Assembly (NCBI GenBank): GCA_934668765.1
Contig: CAKUOH010000024.1
Coordinates: 1 to 35,856 of the forward strand
DNA: 35,856 bases
From: an uncultured Helicobacteraceae bacterium
GTDB lineage: Bacteria; Campylobacterota; Campylobacteria; Campylobacterales; Helicobacteraceae
Direction of reading: 5' to 3'
Both the position numbers and the translations under genes were made by a program. The notes beneath the pieces were generated by a model. That model was given only the letters and a program-made list of their open reading frames with translations. It had not been told where the DNA came from and ran no database searches. Positions 7,786 through 16,109 of the stretch are shown one piece after another. Each line of letters begins with the position of its first letter. The stretch's first letter is position 1.

Positions 7786-8912
7786 TATTTTTTGAAATCC
7801 TTTATGATTTGACAAATTTTTTCAATATCTTGTTTTTTAAGATTGCTCGCGGAAGGCAAGTAGAATCCATTTTGTGTTAAATTATCCGTATTTGGATACT
7901 TACCACTACAATCGCAACCATAATTAGCCAAACACTTTTGTCTGTGCATTCCCGTAAAGAGTAATCTTGTATCAACATTATTTTCTCTTAACTTTTGAAT
8001 CAATTCTTCTTTTGCGTGTCCATATTGTTTTGGATTTAATAAAATGGCATTCATCCAGCAAACATTAAGCGAATCTTTTTCGTCTTGTTGGAAAGTAATA
8101 CCCTCTACGCCTTTTAAAAATTCCTTATATAATTTATTGTTTTTTATCCGCAAATTTCTATACTCAACTGCTTTTTCAATCTGCGCTAATCCAATTGCAG
8201 CGTGGATATTACTCATTCTATAATTAAAGCCAATTTCATCGTGCTGGTAAATTCTAGGGCTATTTATAGAAAAAGACATATTCTTTAAATATTTTGCTCT
8301 ATCATAATACTTTTTATCATTCATAACAACACTTCCGCCCTCACCTGTGGTTAAATTTTTGTTTGCAAAAAATGAAAAAGAAGCTATATCCGAAAAACTG
8401 CCAACTTTTCGTCCTTTATATTCTGCACCGTGAGCTTCGGCTGCGTCCTCTATTATAAATAAATTATGTCGTTTTGCTATTTGCACAATCTTATTCATAT
8501 TGCAAGGATTGCCAAATATATGAACAGGCATTATGGCTTTTGTTTTAGGCGTTATTTTTAATTCAATCTTTGTAGTGTCGATATTCCAAGTATCTTTATC
8601 GCAATCTACAAATACAGGTTTCGCTCCCGTGTAGCAGACTGCAAAGGCACTTGCTATCATCGTAAAATTTGGCACAATCACTTCATCGCCTTTACCAATT
8701 CCTAGTGATACAAGAGCTAAATGCAGTGCTACTGTGCCATTACAAACTGCAACGCTATACTTACAATCACAATACTTTGCAAATTCTTCCTCAAATCTTT
8801 TGACATACTCGCCTGATGAGCTTATCCACCCAGTTTTTACGCAGTCTAACACATATTTTTCTTCATTGCCATTTAAAAAAGGCTCACAAACAGGTACAAA
8901 ATCACTTCGCAT
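7785..8912 (-). CDS. DegT/DnrJ/EryC1-type sugar aminotransferase (perosamine-synthase-like)
   Basis: A 375-residue PLP-dependent aminotransferase of nucleotide-sugar pathways. The internal-aldimine lysine is K185 in S-F-F-A-N-K-N-L-T-T-G-E-G-G. The pyridine-contacting Asp is D156 in I-E-D-A-A-E-A-H-G-A. These signatures resemble GDP-perosamine synthase and related enzymes that aminate a 4-keto (or 3-keto) sugar. Its ATG overlaps the end of the cupin gene by 11 nt and its stop overlaps the next methyltransferase, so the three are translationally coupled. An amino sugar in the surface glycan is implied. Its identity cannot be fixed because no 4,6-dehydratase lies in the window. Confidence 0.92.
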   Translation of the reverse strand: MRSDFVPVCEPFLNGNEEKYVLDCVKTGWISSSGEYVKRFEEEFAKYCDCKYSVAVCNGTVALHLALVSLGIGKGDEVIVPNFTMIASAFAVCYTGAKPVFVDCDKDTWNIDTTKIELKITPKTKAIMPVHIFGNPCNMNKIVQIAKRHNLFIIEDAAEAHGAEYKGRKVGSFSDIASFSFFANKNLTTGEGGSVVMNDKKYYDRAKYLKNMSFSINSPRIYQHDEIGFNYRMSNIHAAIGLAQIEKAVEYRNLRIKNNKLYKEFLKGVEGITFQQDEKDSLNVCWMNAILLNPKQYGHAKEELIQKLRENNVDTRLLFTGMHRQKCLANYGCDCSGKYPNTDNLTQNGFYLPSASNLKKQDIEKICQIIKDFKK

Positions 8913-9330
8913 ACTTTACCTCACTATCATTGATTCCAACAAATCTTACCTTATCTTTATCGCCCAAATACGGACCTTGTTTAATCTCCACCATTTCGAC
9001 ATTTTCCAAACATTTAAAGCCGTGTCCGCCATAAGCAAGCAAAATAACATCTCCGCTAGATGCAATATGACTTTCGATATATTTTTTTTCATTATCATAA
9101 AAATCTATCCGCAATTTACCCTTTCTTATCACAAGGACTTCTTTGGTATATTTAACTTCCCTTGGCACGATATTATGCGTATGTGCATCAATGACCTTGC
9201 CTTTGGGGTGTTTCATAAAGGCTAGCTGTTGTGAAAAGTCATTTGGTGTAAAAAACTCTACGCCGTCTTTTGAATAATCCGCACTAATGATTATAGCAAG
9301 GATTTGATTGTTGTGTGTTATTGTTTGCAT
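8902..9330 (-). CDS. cupin-domain protein of the glycan cluster
   Basis: A 142-residue single-domain cupin. It has the His-rich metal-type motif D-A-H-T-H-N, E-V-L-V-I-R-K-G-K-L in the first barrel motif, and G-D-V-I-L-L-A-Y-G-G-H-G-F in the second. TAGGAAAA precedes the ATG. Cupins beside DegT aminotransferases are sometimes 3,4-ketoisomerases (FdtA type), but this sequence does not clearly carry that family's signature, so isomerase or epimerase activity is only a possibility. The 11-nt overlap with the aminotransferase supports a joint step in amino-sugar synthesis. Confidence 0.8.
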   Translation of the reverse strand: MQTITHNNQILAIIISADYSKDGVEFFTPNDFSQQLAFMKHPKGKVIDAHTHNIVPREVKYTKEVLVIRKGKLRIDFYDNEKKYIESHIASSGDVILLAYGGHGFKCLENVEMVEIKQGPYLGDKDKVRFVGINDSEVKYAK

Positions 9331-9344
9331 TTGTTTTCCTACTT

Positions 9345-10466
9345 TTAATCAATCTTAAAAAACCAATTTTTAATTTTTTGATGCACTTGTTTGATTTTTG
9401 TTAAAATTTCTTTATTACAACCAAAATCTTTATGTTGACACATATTAAGCAACTTTTCTATGTTTATATTATTGTTCATTGCTTTATTCCCCATTTTTTT
9501 GTATTTGATTTTTATAAAATTAAATAATGTAATTATCCTTTTATCCCCCAGCCTTTCCTTTTTATATAAAGCTGCGGAATATGTCGAAAGATACATAAAA
9601 ATGTATTTAACTTTAAACTTTAATCTTACGATTTCTTTTAAAATGACCCTTTGCATTTTATCGTCATCAAGTTTTTTAAATAAATCGAAACAATATAAAT
9701 AATGTTTCATTAAAACTTCTACACCACAATTTTCTATCACTTCATCTTTATATTTTTGCCACAAATCCCACCAGCCATTTGCTGTTCTCTTGCTATCTGA
9801 TGAAATACCCATTCCTTCTTTTGTATTGACATATACCAAAATTTCGGGGATTAGAACGATTTTAAAATGCTTTGCCAACTTAAAGCAGATATCATCATCT
9901 TCACTTGATTGTAAATTTTCATCCCAATTTCCAGCTTTATCAAAACAACATCTTTTCATCATAATTGATAATGGAGAAGTTACATATCCTTGTTCAAGTG
10001 CTTCTTTGTATATATATCCACTCAATGTATCAATTCTAGCAGCAACTATTTGTTCGTTATTATTAACACCAGTAAAACAATAAACACATCCTGCTTCTTT
10101 ATCTTGTTTAAAGGTATTGAGACATTTTTCAACAAACAATGGAAACCATTCATCAGCACAATCCAAAAAAGAAATAAATTCGCCAGCAGATTCTTGGAGT
10201 CCTTTATTTCTAGCAGCACTTGGTCCAGCATTTTCTTGATAAAAATACTTGATTTGCATATTACTTATCTCAATACCCCCCCCACCAAGCATTATATCAG
10301 CAATGTAGCTATCAACGATAGCTTGTGTATTATCAGTAGAACCATCATCAACTACTATAATTTCGATATTTTTGTATGTTTGATTTAACACGCTATCAAT
10401 TGTGTTTTTAATGATATTTGCCCTATTGTATGTAGGAATTACAACGGATACTAGTGGATTTGACAT
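9345..10466 (-). CDS. glycosyltransferase family 2 with altered DxD region
   Basis: A 373-residue GT-A glycosyltransferase. The start MSNPLVSVVIPTYNR at 10466 is preferred: AAGGAT precedes it and it follows the upstream stop by two bases. Family motifs are V-V-D-D-G-S-T-D (38-45) and A-G-P-S-A-A-R-N-K-G (80-89). The metal/nucleotide motif is usually L-D-S-D-D-x-W but here reads L-D102-C-A-D105-E-W, so one of the acidic pair is Ala. A G8 tract encodes glycines at about residues 62-64, upstream of that motif, making the gene a phase-variation candidate. The donor and acceptor sugars are unknown. Confidence 0.9.
   Translation of the reverse strand: MSNPLVSVVIPTYNRANIIKNTIDSVLNQTYKNIEIIVVDDGSTDNTQAIVDSYIADIMLGGGGIEISNMQIKYFYQENAGPSAARNKGLQESAGEFISFLDCADEWFPLFVEKCLNTFKQDKEAGCVYCFTGVNNNEQIVAARIDTLSGYIYKEALEQGYVTSPLSIMMKRCCFDKAGNWDENLQSSEDDDICFKLAKHFKIVLIPEILVYVNTKEGMGISSDSKRTANGWWDLWQKYKDEVIENCGVEVLMKHYLYCFDLFKKLDDDKMQRVILKEIVRLKFKVKYIFMYLSTYSAALYKKERLGDKRIITLFNFIKIKYKKMGNKAMNNNINIEKLLNMCQHKDFGCNKEILTKIKQVHQKIKNWFFKID
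10276..10283 (-). repeat. G8 homopolymer within glycosyltransferase codons 62-64
   Basis: Eight consecutive G on the coding strand inside a run of glycine codons. The gene is in frame with eight, and a change of one base would cut the protein before its catalytic centre. Confidence 0.7.
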
Positions 10467-10468
10467 TA

Positions 10469-10705
10469 TTATCCTTTTTGAGCCATAGCTTTCATTTTTT
10501 GAATTATACATTGTTCTAAATCTTTATAGATTTGAGTGCTATCATTTATCAATGGCGCCAAATACTCTTTCATAAAACTATCTGCGTTACTACCGTGTTG
10601 AGTTAATAATAATTTTTCTTTAATCATATTATAAATTTTGCCTTTGGAACTTTTTAAGTCATCTAGTGGTTTTTCACAATTTGTATGAAGCTCTTTTATT
10701 TTCAT
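10469..10705 (-). CDS. small protein of unknown function in the glycan operon
   Basis: A 78-residue, highly charged, probably helical protein (starts MKIKELHTNCEKPL) that I do not recognise. GAGGAT lies before its ATG, and its TAA is separated by only two bases from the start of the next glycosyltransferase, so translation is probably coupled. The gap to the gene upstream is 27 bases. There is no signal peptide or membrane segment. Tight packing on both sides argues that it is expressed. It could be a glycosyltransferase accessory subunit or a remnant of a larger protein. Confidence 0.6.
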   Translation of the reverse strand: MKIKELHTNCEKPLDDLKSSKGKIYNMIKEKLLLTQHGSNADSFMKEYLAPLINDSTQIYKDLEQCIIQKMKAMAQKG

Positions 10706-10732
10706 TGCCCATATCCTCTCAATTTGATAGCA

Positions 10733-11695
10733 TTAAAACAATTTAGTTTTACTGTATTTGAAAACTAAAAAACCAAATAATGTTATTTTCCTTACATTTC
10801 CCTGTTTTTCATTTTTAAAGAAAAAATTATCAGCTACTACTTCCACTTTGGGGATAGAATCTGATTTAAAGTATTCTATAAAAAGCTTTCTAGCTTCCAT
10901 ATCTTCTTTTACTTGTATTTTCTGCAAATCAAGCCTATATATATACATATCGTGTTGTGGGAGTTCAGCAACGCAGTGCGTAGCATCCTTGACACCAAAG
11001 CCGATATTAGTTACCACAGGTTTGCCCAAATACAAACAAAGCTTGTTTTTCAAAAAACAACTTATATACCACCTGATAGCCCAAGAATCATTCTTACCTT
11101 CAATTTGGTCTTTAAGCATTTGTGTGCGAGGAGATACACCATTAAAATCACACTCATAGCTAAGATTTTTATGATTCAACTCATCAAATAATTTTTGTCC
11201 GCTCATTTCAAAACATTCCCAGCCTCTTTTCCAAGTAGCCCAACCCCAACAATCTGCACCCTTTATAAAAAATGATTGCTTATCGGTTTTTATAGGATAT
11301 GTATAAGCAGAAATACACGCCACTTCTTCATCTCTTTCATACATATCAAGGGCATCATTCATATAATTTAAAAAATAAGGACTTGTGAGTATGTCATCTT
11401 CTACAACAATAATTTTACCGTATTTATTCACAACCTTTGTAACGCCATCTATAATAGAATTTGCCAAACCTTTGTTTTTAGAGATTTCTATGATTTTGAT
11501 ACTTTTAAAACCGCTTAAAGTTTTTATATATTCGCGGACTTCTTTAACACCTTTTTTGTCCTCATCGTTTTTATATCCATCAGCAAAAACAATCAAATCA
11601 CTCTGCAAAGCCAGCTCGTTATTCTTTAAAGCCTCAACAACTCGTTCTAAAACACCTAGTCGTCTATAACAAAACAATGCAATCGGTGCTAACAT
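10733..11695 (-). CDS. glycosyltransferase, GT-A fold
   Basis: A 320-residue protein beginning MLAPIALFCYRR. An N-terminal nucleotide-binding region (L-I-V-F-A-D-G, 34-40) is followed by an acidic motif V-V-E-D-D-I-L at 97-103 that should hold the metal and sugar nucleotide. G-W-A-T-W-K-R-G-W near residue 150 is a signature of a group of polysaccharide-cluster transferases distantly related to GNT-I. The C-terminal tail K-I-T-L-F-G-F-L-V-F-K resembles the end of the glycosyltransferase at 16110 (T-I-F-G-L-K-F-R-F), a hydrophobic/basic tail that may bind the membrane. It should add one sugar of the surface glycan. Confidence 0.85.
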   Translation of the reverse strand: MLAPIALFCYRRLGVLERVVEALKNNELALQSDLIVFADGYKNDEDKKGVKEVREYIKTLSGFKSIKIIEISKNKGLANSIIDGVTKVVNKYGKIIVVEDDILTSPYFLNYMNDALDMYERDEEVACISAYTYPIKTDKQSFFIKGADCWGWATWKRGWECFEMSGQKLFDELNHKNLSYECDFNGVSPRTQMLKDQIEGKNDSWAIRWYISCFLKNKLCLYLGKPVVTNIGFGVKDATHCVAELPQHDMYIYRLDLQKIQVKEDMEARKLFIEYFKSDSIPKVEVVADNFFFKNEKQGNVRKITLFGFLVFKYSKTKLF

Positions 11696-11735
11696 AGTTT
11701 GATACCTTTTAGTTTCTTTTTAAAATTTATATTTC

Positions 11736-13043
11736 TCACCACCTACCCCTCCCCACTTGATAACACTCAAAGCCTTGTTTTTGAAGTTTGATTATGTCGT
11801 ATTGATTGCGTCCGTCAAAGATTATGGCGTTTTTAAGACTTGATTTTATCTTGTCAAAATCAGGACGGCGAAATTCGTTCCATTCAGTTAAAAGTAGCAA
11901 AGCATCAGCATCACAAAGTGCATCATAAGCATTTTTAGCGTAGATGATACTCTCATTAAAATACATTTTAGCGTTCTCCATAGCTTTTGGGTCATACGCT
12001 TTTATTATAGCACCTTTTTGTAAAAGTTGGTTAATAATAGTTACACTTGGAGCTTCTCTCATATCATCGGTTTTTGGTTTAAAGGCTAGTCCCCATACAG
12101 CAAAGGTTTTGTCCGCTAAATTCTCGCCAAATCTTTGCGTGATTTTGTGGATAAAATTCAACCTTTGTCTTTTGTTTGTCTCATCGGCTGCACTGATGAT
12201 GGACATAGGGCAAGCATTATCTTGTCCTGTTTTGATAAGGGCTTTGACATCTTTTGGAAAGCAGCTTCCACCATAGCCAAGTCCAGCAAATAAAAATTTA
12301 TTGCCTATGCGTGAATCACTCGTCATACCGATACGCACCATTTCAGCATCTGCACCGACTTTTTCACAAAGATTTGCGATTTCGTTTGCATAAGAGATTT
12401 TTACGGCTAGAAATGAATTTGCGGCGTATTTTGTCATCTCGGCGGATTTGACATTCATTACTATGATACGATTGCCCGTCCTAAAAAAGGGCGAGTAAAT
12501 TTCTGTCATTATCTGTGTGGCTTTTGGTGAATCAGAGCCTATAACTACTCTATCTGGGGATAAAAAATCATTCACCGCATCGCCTTGCTTTAAGAATTCA
12601 GGGTTCGAGACGACATCAAAATCGTGCTTTGTGTGCGCTTTGATGAGTTTAGCGACTTCTTGGGCTGTGCCAACAGGCACGGTTGATTTATCTACGATGA
12701 CTTTGTAGCCGTTCATCGCCCCTGCTATACTTTTTGCCACTTCAAAGACATAGCGCAAATCAGCCGAGCCGTCTTCGCTTTGTGGCGTGCCAACGGCAAT
12801 AAAACACACTAATGACTTCTCAACAGCGGACTTTAAATCACTTGAAAAAACAAGTCTGTTTTCTTGCACATTAGCCTTGACTAGCTCCTCTAAACTGGGT
12901 TCATAAATGGGGATAATGCCTTTTTTAAGCTTATCAAGTTTGTTTTCATCATTATCCACGCAAATGACTTCATTACCCATATCAGCTAAACAAGCCCCAG
13001 CGACTAACCCAACATAACCTGTGCCGACAACTGCTATTTGCAT
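11736..13043 (-). CDS. ugd: UDP-glucose 6-dehydrogenase (UDP-glucose/GDP-mannose dehydrogenase family)
   Basis: A 435-residue enzyme with full family architecture. The N-terminal Rossmann motif is G-T-G-Y-V-G-L (7-13), the central domain carries the catalytic cysteine C261 in G-Y-G-G-S-C-F-P-K-D, and the C-terminal UDP-binding domain includes A-F-K-P-K-T-D-D-M-R-E-A-P-S. It oxidises UDP-glucose (less likely another UDP-hexose or GDP-mannose) to the uronic acid with two NAD+ in the cytosol. AAGGAAAC precedes the ATG. It provides an acidic sugar precursor for the polysaccharide built by the neighbouring transferases. Only 37 bases separate it from the R-M gene upstream. Confidence 0.93.
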   Translation of the reverse strand: MQIAVVGTGYVGLVAGACLADMGNEVICVDNDENKLDKLKKGIIPIYEPSLEELVKANVQENRLVFSSDLKSAVEKSLVCFIAVGTPQSEDGSADLRYVFEVAKSIAGAMNGYKVIVDKSTVPVGTAQEVAKLIKAHTKHDFDVVSNPEFLKQGDAVNDFLSPDRVVIGSDSPKATQIMTEIYSPFFRTGNRIIVMNVKSAEMTKYAANSFLAVKISYANEIANLCEKVGADAEMVRIGMTSDSRIGNKFLFAGLGYGGSCFPKDVKALIKTGQDNACPMSIISAADETNKRQRLNFIHKITQRFGENLADKTFAVWGLAFKPKTDDMREAPSVTIINQLLQKGAIIKAYDPKAMENAKMYFNESIIYAKNAYDALCDADALLLLTEWNEFRRPDFDKIKSSLKNAIIFDGRNQYDIIKLQKQGFECYQVGRGRW

Positions 13044-13080
13044 TGTTGTTTCCTTTTAATCTTATCATCGCAACTAAAAT

Positions 13081-15015
13081 TCATTCATTGTCCATTTTGT
13101 CGATTTCTTTGAGTATTGTTAAAATTCTGCCATTTTCTTGATCTTTATTTATATATTCTTGATAAGCATTAAGTGATTGTTGGATAAGCTTACTATATGT
13201 CAATACTCTTATATTAAGTGCTTTTAATGATTCTTGTTGTTCTTTTCTCGTATCATTATCTTTCCAGCTACTAGGAAGATTTTCGCATATAAAGATACAT
13301 TCGATTTCTTCGTGTTCTTTACTTATTTGCTTTAATTTGTCTTTAAGAGCTTTTTTATACTTGTTTAATTGCTCGGTTATTTGAGAAAACTCTGGTGTAA
13401 CACTTGCCCTTTTAAGCTCTATAATTATGTGTTTGTTCGCTGCTTGTCTATAATGAATATCTATTCTACCTTTTTTAATCTTTTCGGACTCTTCACCTGC
13501 TATAAACTGAACAACCTCTTCCATTTGCGCATTTTCAGTTCCTCTTTCCCAAGATGGGTCAAGGAGCCATAAATTATTAAAAATATGTTCTTGTAAAACC
13601 TTTTCTAGCTCATTAGCTTTAAGTTTATCGTCAAGTGATTTTATTATTTCCAATCTACCCTTTGTAATGTCGTAATAGGCACTTGCCTCAATATCTTTAT
13701 AATTATCAAAGATTTCTAAAAATTCCCCTAAATTATCATCATTAACCCTATCTAATGAATCTAACGCATAACGCATTTTCATATTTTCAAACGCTAAAAC
13801 TCCGTGCTTTATAAGCGTTTTTTTGTCTGACTCATTGCTAGATATTTGATTGATTCTGCCAAATAATTTATCAGCTCTTTTTTGAATCGCTTTTTCTAAA
13901 CCATCATACCATTCCTTAACAATAGCATTTTTTAGTATTTCTTCTTTACCTTGTTTCTCTTTAAATTTTTGTCTTTGTTCACCTACAATATTTAACTGCC
14001 TTTTTATAAAATCTTTTAAGGCTATGTATCTGGGATCATCTTCTCTAATTTTTTGCCTATTAGAAGTTGTTATATCTTCACTATCATCAGTATCTAAAAA
14101 ATCAGCGTTAATTTCTCCAATGAGAAATTTTGTATATAAACCGCCTATTCTAAATTCTGATAAAATATCTTCTTGAGCAATCTTTCCTCTAATCAAAATT
14201 GAAATTTTATTTAAGTTATTGATTCCTTCTTGTAAAAAATTTGACTCTTTGGCACTACCTATCCAACCACTCACAACATAATTATCAAAAGATTCTTCTA
14301 ATTTTGTAGATTCTATATTTGCACTACATAAATCTAAGAAAAATTTACTTTCTTCTCCAAAATACCAAATGTAATCCAACTTTTTAAAATAATTTCTATC
14401 CTCCACTCCAATTTCCTCATTATTTACAAAAACCTTAAAATTATTTCGACTACCTATAACCGAAAAACGCCTCGCCAAATTAGTCTTAATATTATGCTCT
14501 TGTATGCGTTCTCTTTTTAATTCTTCTAGTATTATAATAGTCCCATTATGTTCGAGCTTTTTTGGTAATTCATCGCTTTTTAGTGCTATTGGCTCATAAT
14601 CTATTCCTTGATTAGCAGCTTCTCTGATGTCATCAACATTCATCACAAAAGCATTTATTTCTTCGTTCTCTTTTTTGCTAATGATGGTAATTTTATTGGC
14701 AATAGAAAATAATGAGAGTTTTCCTATACCTTTTCTCCCCATTACCTTTCTGCCTTTTGGGGTTTGGACAGCACCATCCTCTCTTTTTTTATAGCCAACA
14801 AGCAAAAATTTTTCGTTAATATCCCTTTCGCTCATACCAATACCATTGTCTATGATTTCTATTTTAGTTGTCCCTTCAATATTCATTTGCACTTCTGTGG
14901 CATCGGCATCCCAAGAATTTGCCACTATTTCCGATAGCACAGCGGGTAAATTACTATATAGATTTATTCCTAAATGCTCTATTATATTTAAGCTAATTTT
15001 CATTTTATATTTCAT
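13081..15015 (-). CDS. GHKL (MutL/Hsp90-like) ATPase with C-terminal PD-(D/E)XK-like nuclease domain
   Basis: A 644-residue protein. The N-terminal ATPase shows the GHKL boxes: N-box with E29, N33 and D36/D38, D-N-G-I-G-M (56-61) and G-R-K-G-I-G-K-L-S (93-101). The C-terminal 170 residues contain G-R-I-D519-I and I-I-E533-L-K535, the spacing of a PD-(D/E)XK nuclease core. It overlaps the preceding cytosine methyltransferase by 11 nt; GGAGAG supports the ATG at 15015. GHKL/MORC-like ATPases fused to nucleases and linked to DNA methyltransferases have been described computationally as components of R-M systems (Iyer, Abhiman and Aravind 2008). I infer an ATP-dependent restriction subunit. Its target is unknown. 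Confidence 0.82.
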   Translation of the reverse strand: MKYKMKISLNIIEHLGINLYSNLPAVLSEIVANSWDADATEVQMNIEGTTKIEIIDNGIGMSERDINEKFLLVGYKKREDGAVQTPKGRKVMGRKGIGKLSLFSIANKITIISKKENEEINAFVMNVDDIREAANQGIDYEPIALKSDELPKKLEHNGTIIILEELKRERIQEHNIKTNLARRFSVIGSRNNFKVFVNNEEIGVEDRNYFKKLDYIWYFGEESKFFLDLCSANIESTKLEESFDNYVVSGWIGSAKESNFLQEGINNLNKISILIRGKIAQEDILSEFRIGGLYTKFLIGEINADFLDTDDSEDITTSNRQKIREDDPRYIALKDFIKRQLNIVGEQRQKFKEKQGKEEILKNAIVKEWYDGLEKAIQKRADKLFGRINQISSNESDKKTLIKHGVLAFENMKMRYALDSLDRVNDDNLGEFLEIFDNYKDIEASAYYDITKGRLEIIKSLDDKLKANELEKVLQEHIFNNLWLLDPSWERGTENAQMEEVVQFIAGEESEKIKKGRIDIHYRQAANKHIIIELKRASVTPEFSQITEQLNKYKKALKDKLKQISKEHEEIECIFICENLPSSWKDNDTRKEQQESLKALNIRVLTYSKLIQQSLNAYQEYINKDQENGRILTILKEIDKMDNE

Positions 15016-16072
15016 TATAACTCTCCAAATGCTTCTTAATGCTTCGCCCTATCACTTCTCCAAGTTTTGGTGGCACAGCATTGCCTATGTGCCTTGAAAT
15101 TATACCAATCTTTACAGGCGCGTTTTTGTCCTCAATAAAATCGTAATCCATAGGAAATGTTTGCAACAAACTAGCTTCCCTTAGGCTAATCGCTCTATCT
15201 TGTTCTGGGTGTCCAAATCTACCATTTCCTATTCCAGTGCAAAAGGTTGTCATCGTTGGCGATGGCTCGTCCCATTTCATACGACCATATACGCTACTAT
15301 ATGTTTTGCCTTTGTCTTTTTTATGACAATTTAAAATCAAGGATTTATCCCAATCTTTCCAACTGCCACCATTTTTCGGCGTGGCTTTGATTCTTTTTAC
15401 ATTTATAGGAGTAAGTGAGCGCGCAATATGTAATTTATCGCTTTTACATTGCTCCCCCGCTTTTATCTTTGGTAAATTTTCTATTGCGTTTCTTACACTT
15501 GCATTTTTGCTGTGATAAGTTGTTTTATCGATAATATCAATTTTACCTAGTTTTGAAGCAAGTAGCACTAGTCTTTTTCTATTTTGTGGGATACCATAAT
15601 CTGGACAAAAAACAACACTAAACTTCACTTTATATTTGTTGTTTTCCAACTCTTTTATAAAATTATCAAAAATAGGATATTTTTGCAAATTTGGAACATT
15701 CTCTACGCTGATAATTTGTGGCTGAACCTCCATAGCAATTCTTAAAAATTCATTAAGCAAAGTCCATTTTTCATCGTATTTGTTATTTAATTTTTGTCTT
15801 GATTGTTGTGTGTATTGAGAAAATGTCTGGCACGGAGCGCAACCTACGAGTATTTTTATAGATGATTTTGATTTGTCAAAGCATTCTTTTATTTCGTGTG
15901 CAGTGGTTTCTTTGATATTTTTATTGATAAAATTAGCCTTTACATTTGTTTCGTATGCGTATTTGCAACTAGAATCTATGTCATATCCAGCAAGCACATT
16001 AAAATCAGCCATTTTAAGTCCATAACTTAGCCCACCAACACCGCAAAACAAATCGACAACACCGACTTTCAT
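15005..16072 (-). CDS. DNA (cytosine-5) methyltransferase
   Basis: A 355-residue C5-cytosine methyltransferase with motifs in canonical order. Motif I is D-L-F-C-G-V-G-G (7-14), catalytic motif IV G-C-A-P-C81-Q, motif VI E-N-V (124-126), motif VIII around Q-N-R-K-R, the variable target-recognition region about 190-300, and C-terminal R-H-I-G-N-A-V-P-P. It flips and methylates a cytosine in an unknown recognition sequence. It is the first gene of a two-gene unit with the GHKL ATPase-nuclease, which it should protect against. The unit is embedded, in the same direction, between a glycosyltransferase and ugd. Confidence 0.95.
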   Translation of the reverse strand: MKVGVVDLFCGVGGLSYGLKMADFNVLAGYDIDSSCKYAYETNVKANFINKNIKETTAHEIKECFDKSKSSIKILVGCAPCQTFSQYTQQSRQKLNNKYDEKWTLLNEFLRIAMEVQPQIISVENVPNLQKYPIFDNFIKELENNKYKVKFSVVFCPDYGIPQNRKRLVLLASKLGKIDIIDKTTYHSKNASVRNAIENLPKIKAGEQCKSDKLHIARSLTPINVKRIKATPKNGGSWKDWDKSLILNCHKKDKGKTYSSVYGRMKWDEPSPTMTTFCTGIGNGRFGHPEQDRAISLREASLLQTFPMDYDFIEDKNAPVKIGIISRHIGNAVPPKLGEVIGRSIKKHLESYNEI

Positions 16073-16109
16073 TTTTTATCCTCATCAAATTTTTAATCAA
16101 TTGTTGTAA

